A stretch of 64,000 nucleotides of DNA from Endozoicomonas sp. 8E. GTDB taxonomy: Bacteria > Pseudomonadota > Gammaproteobacteria > Pseudomonadales > Endozoicomonadaceae. Numbering within the stretch: position 1 is the first letter of the stretch; every line of letters begins with the position of its first letter. The notes beneath the pieces are model-generated. The model saw nothing but the letters and a program-made list of their open reading frames with translations, did not search any database and was not told where the DNA came from. Positions 17,053 through 26,559 of the stretch are shown here, piece by piece. The DNA is taken from NCBI RefSeq assembly GCF_032883915.1, contig NZ_CP120717.1, forward strand, positions 6,092,501 to 6,156,500, read 5' to 3'. Both the position numbers and the translations under genes were made by a program.

Positions 17053-19170
17053 ATTAGACGTTCACTCTCTGCGGCACCGCTGTTAATTCTACTGTTGCTC
17101 TCTGTCGTCTGTCAGGCAGAACCGTGGACAGGACGTTTTACTGTTGAGTTTGGAAAAGATGCAGGCCGTCCAAACCATGGCTTTTATATAAAGTCTGACC
17201 TGATTAAATTGCCAGACAACCCATCAGACATTACCGATGCAAACCACTTTGCAGGATCGGTTGAAAAACGACACAGACCTTACGGTTACATAATTAAAGC
17301 GGCCATTATTGAGTCGATTTCGTGGCAATGGCTTTATGCCTCGAATCTGCTGGTTGCTTTCGAAATACCCCTGATCACCAAAGACAATCCTCTAAGCTCT
17401 GGCCCTGATTCGTGGCCACCGTTAGAAGCGCTTGTCGCTATCAGTTGGTTTTTAAAAAGCTATTGGAGCCCTGATTCCTCTGTGTTCAAGCCAATTGAAC
17501 AACAGGCAGCCTCTCTGTTGACACAGGGAGATTTTCCGTTTTCGATCATCGCTGCGATGTTTGGCTCTGGAGACAATCCGCAACAGTATCCACCATCAGA
17601 ATCATCCGGCCAGCGAGTCCCGGCAGCCAGCATCCAGGTTACAGGTTATTTCACTAACCTTTTGAATTCTGGCTCTGGCGACGGTAACGGAGGCTCTCAA
17701 AAAGACTCACATACACTGGGTTTAGATTGTTTCGTCTATCCCTGTCGTGGCGTTTGTCGATACCAACCATCATCGGTTAGCGGAGGACTCGTTGAATGGC
17801 CACTGAAGTCCGAAGAAAGTTCAACTTCAGGCCCGGTCGCCTATACAAATGACACCGCCGGATCATGGGTTTATGACTGGGTGAGGTTCGATAGCCAGCC
17901 TTTCATCACGAGTGATTTTGAGGTCTTTAATGAGAGGCTTGATCCACAGTGTATTCTCGAAGAAGACGAGATGTTCATTACGCTTGACCAATCAGAGATA
18001 CAACCGACAACCAGTGAATTATTCCGATTGGATCAGAGCCAACATCATCCTTCCGGGACAGGAAAATTAAAAGCCAGAGCTGACAGTGAACAAACAGCCT
18101 GTAACGCAATAATAATCGGAGAAGATGGCAAGCTGCGGCCATGCGAGAAAGTCTGCAGTAATGCTCGTGCCCTGTCATCTCATAGAAGCAAATACCACAC
18201 TGGGCAAAAAACCTGTCAGACGATCCTGGTCGAAGAGGATGGTCAGCAGCGAATTTGCGGGACGGTTTGCAAGAATGCTCGTGCCCTGTCATTTCATAGA
18301 GACAAATACCATACCAGGCAACGAATCTGTGACGTAACAGGGATCAGGAAGAATGGCCAGCCTGAGCTGTGCGGGACGGTCTGCAAGAATAGTAAAGCTC
18401 TCTGGAATCACAAAAGAAAAAAGCACTTCGAGCAGAAAACCTGCGAACTGACATTGGTCAGGGAGGATGGCCAACAGCAGCAATGTGGGAAAATCTTCAA
18501 AAATGCCAAAGCCCTGTCAGATCACAAAAGAAGAATCCATGACGGGCAACAAAGATGTAGCGAGACTGTGCTCGGGGAGAATGGCCAGCAGAGGTCATGC
18601 GGGACAATTAGCAAGAATTCTAAAGCTCTGTCAACTCACAAAAGAAGAGCCCATACCAAACAAGTAACCTGCGACGTCAAATTGGTCGGAAAAAATGGCA
18701 AACCGCGGTTATGCGGGAAGGTCTGCATAAATGCTCTGTATCTCTCGATTCACAAAAGTAAAGCCCACGGCGGCCAAAGAATCTGTGACGCGACTCTGAT
18801 CGGAGAGGATGGCCAACTGCAACCCTGCGGAGCGGTCTGCAAAAATCCCGGAGCGCTGTCATCTCACAAAAGTGGGCACCACAGCGGAAAAAAAACCTGT
18901 GACCTGCCACTGATTGGGGCGGATGGTCAGCCTCAACCATGCGGGAAGGTCTGCAAGCATGCTAAAGCCCTGACGGATCACAAAAGAAAAGAGCACAGCA
19001 GACAACAAACCTGTGACGCGACAGTGGTCGGGAAAGATGGCCAACAGAAGCCATGCGGGAAGATCTGCAAGAATGCTTATGCTCTCTCGGGGCACAAAAG
19101 AAAACATCAAAAACGCAAGCCCGTTAATGTGGACGAGAGTGATGATCTCAGCCTTCAAAAAATAAAGTGA
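17053..19170 (+). CDS. Secreted polydactyl zinc-finger protein, 9 long fingers
   Basis: 705 aa from ATT 17053 (MRRSLSAAPLLI...; here the second codon is AGA, so the basic n-region is kept). The N-domain has SISWQWLYASNLLVAFEIPL and the knuckle LDCFVYPCRGVCRYQ. Nine fingers begin near residue 350. Finger 4 has KIFK and finger 5 TISK at the third-Cys position; the zinc ligands are intact throughout. The tail is HQKRKPVNVDESDDLSLQKIK. It restarts the array after the Glug-like insert, in the same orientation and with the same leader as before the insert. Confidence 0.88.
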   Translation: MRRSLSAAPLLILLLLSVVCQAEPWTGRFTVEFGKDAGRPNHGFYIKSDLIKLPDNPSDITDANHFAGSVEKRHRPYGYIIKAAIIESISWQWLYASNLLVAFEIPLITKDNPLSSGPDSWPPLEALVAISWFLKSYWSPDSSVFKPIEQQAASLLTQGDFPFSIIAAMFGSGDNPQQYPPSESSGQRVPAASIQVTGYFTNLLNSGSGDGNGGSQKDSHTLGLDCFVYPCRGVCRYQPSSVSGGLVEWPLKSEESSTSGPVAYTNDTAGSWVYDWVRFDSQPFITSDFEVFNERLDPQCILEEDEMFITLDQSEIQPTTSELFRLDQSQHHPSGTGKLKARADSEQTACNAIIIGEDGKLRPCEKVCSNARALSSHRSKYHTGQKTCQTILVEEDGQQRICGTVCKNARALSFHRDKYHTRQRICDVTGIRKNGQPELCGTVCKNSKALWNHKRKKHFEQKTCELTLVREDGQQQQCGKIFKNAKALSDHKRRIHDGQQRCSETVLGENGQQRSCGTISKNSKALSTHKRRAHTKQVTCDVKLVGKNGKPRLCGKVCINALYLSIHKSKAHGGQRICDATLIGEDGQLQPCGAVCKNPGALSSHKSGHHSGKKTCDLPLIGADGQPQPCGKVCKHAKALTDHKRKEHSRQQTCDATVVGKDGQQKPCGKICKNAYALSGHKRKHQKRKPVNVDESDDLSLQKIK

Positions 19171-19268
19171 ATAAGTAATGATCCTTTCAGATATCCGTCC
19201 TTTCATGGGGTTTTTCCCGGTGTAACCTTTGGCTTTTAGCAAAGAAACACGCTTACTTTATTGATCTA

Positions 19269-19430
19269 ATACCAAGCGTGCTTTCTAACTCCCGTGATGA
19301 GCATGGAGGTTTGAGCCTTAAGACAAGGCGGCGTGAGGAGTCATAGCCTTAGCTATGGCGACGATCGCCAACGCAGGATTAAGGCTCAAATCTTCAGCGC
19401 AATAGGGAGTTAGAAAGTTCGATTGGTATA
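19269..19430. mobile_element. 162-bp MITE inserted in the leader of the next gene
   Basis: The ends are imperfect inverted repeats (ATACCAAGCG--CTTTCTAACTCCC against its complement at the right end). Nested internal complementarity includes TTTGAGCCTTAA / TTAAGGCTCAAA and a central CATAGCCTTAGCTATGG. It has no ORF. Flanks read GATCTA | element | AACCTT, so a TA target is likely. It sits immediately upstream of the CTATCCTT-like strand of the leader hairpin. Confidence 0.75.
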
Positions 19431-19464
19431 ACCTTCCTCTCTGTAAACCAGAATGCAGGGATAG
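19428..19464 (+). promoter_or_regulatory. Leader hairpin altered by MITE
   Basis: The 5' strand now reads TATAACCTT, half-supplied by the MITE end, and the SD strand is AGGGATAG. Pairing is weaker than consensus, while the inner TCTG-TAAAC-CAGA stem is intact. Confidence 0.4.
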
Positions 19465-19468
19465 AATT

Positions 19469-21379
19469 ATTAAACGCGTACTCTCTGAGGCTCTACTGTT
19501 ACTTCTTATTTCGACATCTGTCGTCTATCAGGCAGAACCGAGAACAGAACGCTTTACTGTTGAGTTCGAAAAGAATGCAGGCAACCCAAACCATAGCTTT
19601 GCTATAAAGCGCGAACTGAATACATTACCGGGCAAACCTTCAGATATTGCCAACACAGAGTGCTATGCAGGATCAGGTGAAAAACGACACAGACCTGACG
19701 GTTACGGAGTTAAAACAACCATTATTATTGAGTCGATTTCCTGGCAATGGCTTTATGCTACGAATCTGCTGGTTGCTTACGAACTGATCCTGATCACCAA
19801 AGACCATCTCCTAAGCTCAAACCCTGATTCATGGCTACCGGTAGAAGCGGTTGTCACTGTTGGCTGGCTTTTTAAAAGTTATTGGAACTTCGATTCCTCC
19901 CTGCTCAAGCCGATTGAACAACAGGCAGCATCTATGTTGACACATAGCAATCTCCCGTTTGCGATCATCACCGCAATGTTTGGCTCTGGAGACAATCCAC
20001 AAGATTACCCGCCATCAGAACCATCCGGCCGACGAGTCCCGGCAGCTACCACCCACGGCTCTTTCACCAACCCAATGCATACTGGCTCTGGCAACGGTAA
20101 TGGCGGCCCTCAACAACACTCACATACTCTGGGTTTAAATTGTTTCGTCCTTCCCTGTCATGGCATTTGTAAATTCCGACCATCACCCGATAGCATAGAA
20201 CTGGAGGAATGGCTGCTGAATGTCGTGGAAAGTTCAACAAACCACACAGAAGCAACACCCGGGCAAAACTCATGCCCCCATTTGGCTAATGGACACTGCT
20301 TTAGTTGCCTGGATCATTTTAATCTTGGTGAACCCTTTGAGCTACAGCAGCATAACATTGACAGCCATGCAGCCAATAGCGACAACCCTTTAGAAAAGGT
20401 CGCCCCCGACTCAATGAGAGCATGGGCAGCTCATACGGCTGACGCTACCGTGCCACTCATTGATGAAGAATCAGAGTCCTGGAATGGCTTTTTTCCTCCC
20501 GGTGGGACGCCTCCCGAAGTAGCTAAACATTGCCAACAATCCCTTTCAGATGGCAAAAAAGTCTGTGACGTCAAATTGGTCGGGGAGGATGGTCAGCCGC
20601 AACCATTTGGAAAGGTCTGCATGAATGCCAATACCCTGTCCCATTACAGAAGAACCAATCATACCTCGCAAGAAACCTGTATTGTCAGAGTGATCGGGAA
20701 GGACGGCCAGCCGCGGCCATGCGGAGAGGTCTGTAAAAATGCTCGTGCCCTGTCTTCTCACAAAAGCAGAAAGCACTCCAGGCAACAAACCTGTGACGAA
20801 GCAGTGGTCGGGAAGGATGGCCAGCTGCGCCGATGCGGAGCCGTCTGCAAGGATGCTCGAGTCCTGTCGGATCACAAAAGCAGAGAGCACGCGGGGCAAC
20901 GAATCTGTGGTATGCCAGTGACCGGAGAAGATGGCCAGCGACGACCATGCGGAAAGGTCTGCAAGAGTGCCCGAACCATGTCTTCTCACAAAAGCAGATA
21001 CCACAGGGGGCTAGAAACCTGCGAAGTAACACGGGTCGGTGAGGATGGCCAACCGCGACTATGCGGGACAGTCTGCAGGAATGCTCAGGCTCTGTCGGAT
21101 CACAAAAGAAGAGATCATAGTGGCCAACAAACCTGCAGTCTGCCAGTAGTCGGGAAGGATGGCCAGCAGCGACAATGCGGGAAAATCTGTAAGAATGCTC
21201 AAGCCCTGTCGGATCACAAAACCAGATACCACTCCGGGCAAAAAACCTGTGACGTAACAGTGATCGCAGAGGATGACCAACCGCAGCCATGCGGGAAGGT
21301 CTGCGATAATACCCAAGCCCTGTCAGAGCACAAAAGAAAACATCGAAAACGCAAGCCTTTTGACATGGATCAGGATTAA
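19469..21379 (+). CDS. Secreted polydactyl zinc-finger protein, 7 fingers; no canonical start for 155 codons
   Basis: 636 aa from ATT 19469. No ATG, GTG or TTG occurs in frame before ATG 19934, yet the N-domain upstream of that is perfectly conserved with its paralogs (RFTVEFEKNAG, SISWQWLYATNLLVAYELIL). This is the strongest single case for ATT initiation. It has the extra cluster SCPHLANGHCFSCLDHF. Seven fingers begin near residue 366. Finger 1 is degenerate (second zinc Cys is Phe, first His is Tyr). It ends directly at HRKRKPFDMDQD, and the next gene's leader follows within 40 bp. Confidence 0.87.
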   Translation: MKRVLSEALLLLLISTSVVYQAEPRTERFTVEFEKNAGNPNHSFAIKRELNTLPGKPSDIANTECYAGSGEKRHRPDGYGVKTTIIIESISWQWLYATNLLVAYELILITKDHLLSSNPDSWLPVEAVVTVGWLFKSYWNFDSSLLKPIEQQAASMLTHSNLPFAIITAMFGSGDNPQDYPPSEPSGRRVPAATTHGSFTNPMHTGSGNGNGGPQQHSHTLGLNCFVLPCHGICKFRPSPDSIELEEWLLNVVESSTNHTEATPGQNSCPHLANGHCFSCLDHFNLGEPFELQQHNIDSHAANSDNPLEKVAPDSMRAWAAHTADATVPLIDEESESWNGFFPPGGTPPEVAKHCQQSLSDGKKVCDVKLVGEDGQPQPFGKVCMNANTLSHYRRTNHTSQETCIVRVIGKDGQPRPCGEVCKNARALSSHKSRKHSRQQTCDEAVVGKDGQLRRCGAVCKDARVLSDHKSREHAGQRICGMPVTGEDGQRRPCGKVCKSARTMSSHKSRYHRGLETCEVTRVGEDGQPRLCGTVCRNAQALSDHKRRDHSGQQTCSLPVVGKDGQQRQCGKICKNAQALSDHKTRYHSGQKTCDVTVIAEDDQPQPCGKVCDNTQALSEHKRKHRKRKPFDMDQD

Positions 21380-21419
21380 CAGAAGGTTTTTAACAGAAAA
21401 ACACGCTTATTTTCTTGAT

Positions 21420-21455
21420 CTATCCTTCCTCTCATAAACCAGAATACAAGGATAG
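21420..21455 (+). promoter_or_regulatory. SD-sequestering leader hairpin
   Basis: CTATCCTT (21420-21427) pairs perfectly with AAGGATAG (21448-21455). A 1-nt deletion in the loop (CTCAT for CTCTGT) removes the usual in-frame stop, so a TTG at 21415 is also in frame here; the conserved ATT at 21460 is still preferred. Confidence 0.5.
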
Positions 21456-21459
21456 AATT

Positions 21460-23946
21460 ATTAAACGCTCACTCTCTGAGGCACCGCTGTTACTTCTACT
21501 ATTGATATCTGTCGTCTGTCTGGCAGAACCTTGTACAGAACGTTTTACTGTGGAGTTTGAAAAGAATACAGGCTGCCCAAGCCATAGCTTTTCTATAAAG
21601 CACGAACCGAATACATTACCGGGCAATCCATCAGATATTGTCGACACAGACGGCTACGCAGGATCAGATAAAAAACGACACAGACATTACGGTTACAGAC
21701 TCAGAACCACTACCATTGAGTCGATTTCGTGGCAATGGCTTTATGCCACCAATCTACTGGTTGCTTACGAACTGATCCTCATCACCAAAGGCAATCCTCT
21801 GAACTCGAACCCTGATTTATGGCTACCGGTGGAAGTGTTTATTGCTGTCGGCTGGCTTTTAATAAGCCATTGGAACCCCGATCCCTTCCTCTTTCTGTTT
21901 AACCCAATTGAACAACAGGCAGCCTCTGTATTGAAACAGGAAAATTTTGCGTTTGCGATCATCACTGCGATGTTTGGCACTGGAAAAAATCCACAACAGC
22001 ACCCGCCATCAGAACAATCCGGCCAGCGAGTCCCGGCAGCGAGCACCCAGATTACGGGCTATTTCTCCAGCCTGCTGTATTCTGGCTCTGGCGACGATAA
22101 CGGAGGTCCTCAACTGAACTCGCACACTTTGAGTTTAAATTGTTTCGTCCATCCTTGTCGTGGCATTTGTAGATTCCGACCATCACCCGGTAACACAGAG
22201 CCACCTGAAAGGCTGCTGAATACCGTGGAATGTTCAATGGGTCACACACAGGCAACACCCGCACAAAGCTCATGTCCCCATTTGGCTGATGGACACTGCT
22301 TTAGTTGCATAGATCATCTTGATTCTGGTCAACTATTTGAGCTAAAGGTGCATGACATTGATGGCCATCCGGCTAATAGCAGTAACCCTATAGAAGGGGT
22401 CGCTTCAGAAAGGATCGCCCCGGGCCAAATGAGTCCATGGGCAACTCATACAGCTGACGCTACCGGACCACTCAATGATGGATCAATAAACGGGAATAGC
22501 TATCTTCCTTTCGCAAGAACGACACATTGTCAAAAATCCCTCTCAGATCAGCAAAGAATCTGTGACGTCAAACTGGTCGGAGAAGATGGCCAGCCTCGAC
22601 TGTGCGGGAGGATCTGCAAGAATGCAAATACCCTGTTGGCTCATAAAAGGGGATACCACAGCGGACAAAAAAGCTGCGACCAGACACTGGTCGCAGAGGA
22701 TGGCCAACAGCGGCCATGCGGGAAAGTCTGCAAGAATGCTCAAGCCCTGGCGGATCACAAAAAAAGAGACCATAGCGGGCAACAATCCTGTAATCTGTCA
22801 GTAGTCGGGATGGATGGCCAGCAGCGGACATGCGGTAGAGTCTGCAAAAACATGAAGGCTCTAATGAATCACAAAAGAGCTGCCCACACTGGACCACAAA
22901 CCTGTGACTTAACCGTGCCAGAGAAAGATGGTCAGCCACGACCATGCGGTAAGCTCTGCAAGAATGCTCAAGCCCTGTCGGATCACAAAAGAAGAGACCA
23001 TAGCAAGCAACAATCCTGTGGTCTGTCAGTAGTCGGGGTGGATGGCCAGCAGCGGACATGCGGGAGAATCTGCAGAAGTACCCAGGCTCTGATGTCTCAC
23101 AAAAGAGTTGCCCACACTGGACCACAAATCTGTGACTTAACCGTGGCAGAGAAGGGTGGTCAGCCCCGGCCATGTGGAAAGCTCTGCAAGAATGCTCAAG
23201 CCCTGTCGGATCACAAAAGCAGATACCATTCCGGGCAACAAACCTGTTATGTAACCATAACCGGGGAGGATGGCCAGCAACAATTATGCGCAAGGGTCTG
23301 CAAGAGTGCTCGAGCCCTGTCTTCTCACAAAAGCAGATACCACTCCGGGCAACAAACCTGCGGAACAATACTGGTTGGGGAAGATGGCCTGCAGCGGCCA
23401 TGTGGCGCAGTCTGCAAGAATGCTCAAGCCCTTTTGGACCACAAAAGAAGAGAACATACCGGGCAACAAACCTGCACTCTGTCAATAATCGAGAAAGATG
23501 GCCTGCAGCGACCATGCGGGAAGATCTGCAAGAGTTCTCTGGCCCTGGTATATCACAAAAGAATCTTCCACTCCGGTCAAAAAACCTGTGACGTGAACGT
23601 AGTTGGAGGAGATGGCCTGTCAAGGCCATGCGGGAAGATCTGCAAGAATGCTCAAGCCCTGTCTTATCACAAAAGCAGACACCACTGCGGGCAAAAAACC
23701 TGCTACATAAAAATGACCGGGGAAGATGGCCAACAACAACTATGCGGAAAGATCTGCAAGAATTCTCGAGTCCTGTCATATCACAAAAGCAGATACCACT
23801 TCGGGCAACAAACCTGTGAACAGACAGTGGTCGGGGAGGATGGCCAGCGCTGGCCTTGCGGAAAGGTCTGCAAGAATGCTCAAACCCTCACGAATCACAA
23901 AAGAATACATCGAAAGCACAAGCCAGATGATGTGGACCAGGAATAG
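21460..23946 (+). CDS. Secreted polydactyl zinc-finger protein, 12 long fingers
   Basis: 828 aa from ATT 21460; starting at TTG 21415 would add 15 residues ahead of a normal signal peptide. It has the largest long-format array in the window: 12 fingers from about residue 368. Fingers 3-4 and 5-6 are a tandem two-finger duplication (SVVG-x-DGQQRTCGR ... GP-Q-x-CDLTV), with 228-bp period. It carries the extra cluster SCPHLADGHCFSCIDHL. The tail is HRKHKPDDVDQE. The stop is followed after 80 bp by the next ATT. Confidence 0.88.
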   Translation: MKRSLSEAPLLLLLLISVVCLAEPCTERFTVEFEKNTGCPSHSFSIKHEPNTLPGNPSDIVDTDGYAGSDKKRHRHYGYRLRTTTIESISWQWLYATNLLVAYELILITKGNPLNSNPDLWLPVEVFIAVGWLLISHWNPDPFLFLFNPIEQQAASVLKQENFAFAIITAMFGTGKNPQQHPPSEQSGQRVPAASTQITGYFSSLLYSGSGDDNGGPQLNSHTLSLNCFVHPCRGICRFRPSPGNTEPPERLLNTVECSMGHTQATPAQSSCPHLADGHCFSCIDHLDSGQLFELKVHDIDGHPANSSNPIEGVASERIAPGQMSPWATHTADATGPLNDGSINGNSYLPFARTTHCQKSLSDQQRICDVKLVGEDGQPRLCGRICKNANTLLAHKRGYHSGQKSCDQTLVAEDGQQRPCGKVCKNAQALADHKKRDHSGQQSCNLSVVGMDGQQRTCGRVCKNMKALMNHKRAAHTGPQTCDLTVPEKDGQPRPCGKLCKNAQALSDHKRRDHSKQQSCGLSVVGVDGQQRTCGRICRSTQALMSHKRVAHTGPQICDLTVAEKGGQPRPCGKLCKNAQALSDHKSRYHSGQQTCYVTITGEDGQQQLCARVCKSARALSSHKSRYHSGQQTCGTILVGEDGLQRPCGAVCKNAQALLDHKRREHTGQQTCTLSIIEKDGLQRPCGKICKSSLALVYHKRIFHSGQKTCDVNVVGGDGLSRPCGKICKNAQALSYHKSRHHCGQKTCYIKMTGEDGQQQLCGKICKNSRVLSYHKSRYHFGQQTCEQTVVGEDGQRWPCGKVCKNAQTLTNHKRIHRKHKPDDVDQE

Positions 23947-23985
23947 CAGAAGGTTTTAAACACAAAACACCCTTGTTTTCTTGAT

Positions 23986-24022
23986 CTATCTTTCCTCTCT
24001 GTAAACCAGAATACAAGGATAT
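23986..24022 (+). promoter_or_regulatory. SD-sequestering leader hairpin with G-U in outer stem
   Basis: TATCTTT pairs with AAGGATA: a C-to-T change in the 5' strand leaves a G-U pair, so the stem survives. The inner TCTG-TAAAC-CAGA stem is unchanged. ATT follows at 24027. Confidence 0.5.
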
Positions 24023-24026
24023 AATT

Positions 24027-26096
24027 ATTAAACGCTCACTCTCTTCGGCATCGCTGTTACTTCAACTGTTGCTGTGTGTCGTCTGTCAGGCAGAACCGTG
24101 GACAGAACATTTTACTGTTGAGTTTGAAAAGATTGCAGGCTACCCGATCCAAGGTTTTTCTATAAAATGCGATCCGAATACATTGCCTGGCAAGCCGTCA
24201 GGCATTGCCGATACAGACGGCTATGCAGGATCAGATGAAAAACGACACAGACCATACGGTTACAGAGTTAAAACGACCATTACTGAGTCGATTTCGTGGC
24301 AATGGCTCTATGTCACGAATCTGCTGGTTGTTTACGAACTGACCCTGATTACCAAAGACAATCCTCTAAGCTCCAGCCCTGATTCATGGCCACCGGTAGA
24401 AGCGGTTGTCGCTCTCGGCTGGCTTTTAAAAAGCTATTGGAACCCCGATTCCTTCCTCTTCCTGTTTAACCCAATTAAACAACAGGCAGCATCTGTATTG
24501 AAAAAGGAAAATTTTGCGTTTGCGATCATCACTGCGATGTTTGGCTCTGGAGACAATCCACAACAGTACCCGTCATCAGAATCATCAGGCCAGCGAGTCC
24601 CGGCAGCGAGCACCCACATTACGGGTTATTTCACCAACCTGCTGTATTCTGGCTTTGGGGACGGTAACCGAGGCCCTCAACAACACTCCCATACTTTAGG
24701 TTTAAATTGTTTCGTCTATCCCTGTCATGGCGCTTGCAGACTCCGTACAACACCTTATAGCACAGAGCAAGCTGAATGGCTGCTGAATACCATAGAAAGT
24801 TCAACAGGTCAGACAGAAGCAACACCCGGGCAAAGCTCATGCCTCCATTTGGATACTGGCCACTGCTTCAGTTGCATAGATCATTTTAATTCTGGTCAAC
24901 TATTCGAGCTACAGGCGCATGAGATGAATGGTAATCCAGCTAATAGCGACAACCCTTTAGAAGGAGTCGCCATAGAAGAAGTCGTCATAGAAGGGACCAT
25001 CCCGGACTGGGTCGCCCCGGGCTCACTGAATGCATTGGCAGCCCAGGTAGCTGACGCTACAGGACCACTCAATTATGTTGGATCATTGCCCAGGTATGGT
25101 TTTTTTCCTCCCATAGGAATGCCTCCCTCTGGAACTGCAGATTTACAACAATCCCTGTCAGATCACCAAAAAACCTGTAATGTCACAGTGATCGGGAGGG
25201 ATGGCCAGTCATATCTGTGCGGGATAGTCTGCAACAGCACCCAACATCTCTCAACTCACAAAAACAAGGCCCATACTGAGCAACACATTTGTGACCTCAA
25301 GGTGGTCGGGGAGGATGGCCAGCCGAAACTATGCGGAATGATCTGCAAGAACGTCGCGGCTCTATGGGAGCACAGAAGCAAATACCACAGAGGGCGACAA
25401 ACCTGTGACATAATCGAAACCGGCGAGGATGGCCAGCATCGGCCATGCGGGAAGGTTTGCAAGAATGCACAAACCCTGTCGTGTCACAAAAAGAGATGCC
25501 ACAGCGGGCAAAAAGCCTGTGACGTGATAGTGGTCGGGGAAGATGGCCAGCGTCGGCCATGCGGGAAGGTCTGCAAGCATATCCAAGCCCTGTCGTATCA
25601 TAAAAGAAGGGAACACACCGGGCAACAAACCTGTGACATGACAGTGATTGGGAAAGATGGCCAGCTGCGGCCATGCGGAAAGATTTACATGAATGCTGAT
25701 AGCCTTTGGCATCACAAAAGAAATATCCACACTGCGCAACAAAAATGTGATATCAAAGTGGATGGAGAATACGGCCAGCCAAGGCCATGCGGGAGAGTCT
25801 GTAAGAATGTTCAAGCCCTCTCGGAACACAAAAGAAGCGCACACACACGGCAAAGAAACTGTGACGTGCCCTTAGTCGGGAAGAATGGTCAGCCGCAACC
25901 ATGCGGGCGGCTCTGCCTGAGTGCTAAAAAATTGGCAGATCACAAAAGAATAGCCCACACCGGACAGCAAACCTGTGAAGTGACTGTGGCCGGGGAGGAC
26001 AACCAACTGCGGCCATGCGGGACGGTGTGCAAGAATGTTCAAGCTCTGATAATTCACAAAAGCAAATACCACAGGAAGGAGAAAACCTTCGACTAG
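24027..26096 (+). CDS. Secreted polydactyl zinc-finger protein, 8 fingers, C-terminus cut by MITE
   Basis: 689 aa from ATT 24027. Standard N-domain; knuckle LNCFVYPCHGACRLR; extra cluster SCLHLDTGHCFSCIDHF. Eight fingers begin near residue 384. Finger 5 has KIYM at the third-Cys position. The protein stops at RKEKTFD, whose TAG (26094-26096) lies in the CTAG target duplicated by an inserted MITE. The missing C-terminal basic tail (RRPADVDQNDDLSPKK) is still readable at about 26355-26406, in another frame beyond the MITE, so this gene has lost its end recently. Confidence 0.85.
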   Translation: MKRSLSSASLLLQLLLCVVCQAEPWTEHFTVEFEKIAGYPIQGFSIKCDPNTLPGKPSGIADTDGYAGSDEKRHRPYGYRVKTTITESISWQWLYVTNLLVVYELTLITKDNPLSSSPDSWPPVEAVVALGWLLKSYWNPDSFLFLFNPIKQQAASVLKKENFAFAIITAMFGSGDNPQQYPSSESSGQRVPAASTHITGYFTNLLYSGFGDGNRGPQQHSHTLGLNCFVYPCHGACRLRTTPYSTEQAEWLLNTIESSTGQTEATPGQSSCLHLDTGHCFSCIDHFNSGQLFELQAHEMNGNPANSDNPLEGVAIEEVVIEGTIPDWVAPGSLNALAAQVADATGPLNYVGSLPRYGFFPPIGMPPSGTADLQQSLSDHQKTCNVTVIGRDGQSYLCGIVCNSTQHLSTHKNKAHTEQHICDLKVVGEDGQPKLCGMICKNVAALWEHRSKYHRGRQTCDIIETGEDGQHRPCGKVCKNAQTLSCHKKRCHSGQKACDVIVVGEDGQRRPCGKVCKHIQALSYHKRREHTGQQTCDMTVIGKDGQLRPCGKIYMNADSLWHHKRNIHTAQQKCDIKVDGEYGQPRPCGRVCKNVQALSEHKRSAHTRQRNCDVPLVGKNGQPQPCGRLCLSAKKLADHKRIAHTGQQTCEVTVAGEDNQLRPCGTVCKNVQALIIHKSKYHRKEKTFD

Positions 26097-26302
26097 GAGC
26101 CTGACCGAGAATAGCGCCCGTAGCGAGGACGGCAGAAAATTGAGGATGAAAATTCGGTTTTGTGAGGAGAATAGCGAGCTATTTGACGAACAAAAGCGGA
26201 TTTTCAGACCGATTTGCTGCCGCCGCACGACTGCATGGATGCAGGAGCTAGAGCAACGCAGGAGCAGTTGCCGCGTAGGGCAGTCTATTCTCGGTCAGGC
26301 TC
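26097..26302. mobile_element. 206-bp MITE with CTAG target duplication
   Basis: Perfect 18-bp terminal inverted repeats (GAGCCTGACCGAGAATAG) are flanked on both sides by CTAG (26093-26096 and 26303-26306), the target style of IS5-type transposases. The interior has a long palindrome around GAATAGCGAGCTATTTGACG. No transposase is present. It inserted at the 3' end of the zinc-finger gene. Confidence 0.85.
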
Positions 26303-26406
26303 CTAGGAGCCCGGTCGCAGAGAATGGCCAACCGGGGGCGAGGGTGGCGAAAAAACGCAGACCTGCTGATGTGGATCAGAACGATGACCTTAGCCCTAAA
26401 AAATAA
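26303..26406 (+). pseudogene. Detached C-terminal tail of the upstream zinc-finger gene
   Basis: In frame with TAA 26404-26406 the sequence reads PVAENGQPGARVAKKRRPAD, then VDQNDDLSPKK. This is a decayed half-finger (VAENGQP) joined to the family's basic/acidic tail. It has no start of its own. The gap from here to 26560 contains only the next leader. Confidence 0.6.
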
Positions 26407-26517
26407 ATTGGATGAGTAATGATCTGGTCTGAAATCCGGCCATTCGTGAGGTTGTTCCCAGTGCAACTCAACTTTTAACAGAAGTTTTTAAAAGAATAAT
26501 ACGCTTATTTTCTTGAT

Positions 26518-26555
26518 CTATCCTTCCACTTCTGTAACCCAGAATGCAAGGACAG
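26518..26555 (+). promoter_or_regulatory. SD-sequestering leader hairpin, extended inner stem
   Basis: CTATCCTT pairs with AAGGACAG with one A-C mismatch. The inner stem grows to TTCTG-TAACC-CAGAA (5 bp). The first of the two usual ATT codons is TTT here, leaving only the second (26560). Confidence 0.5.
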
Positions 26556-26559
26556 ATTT

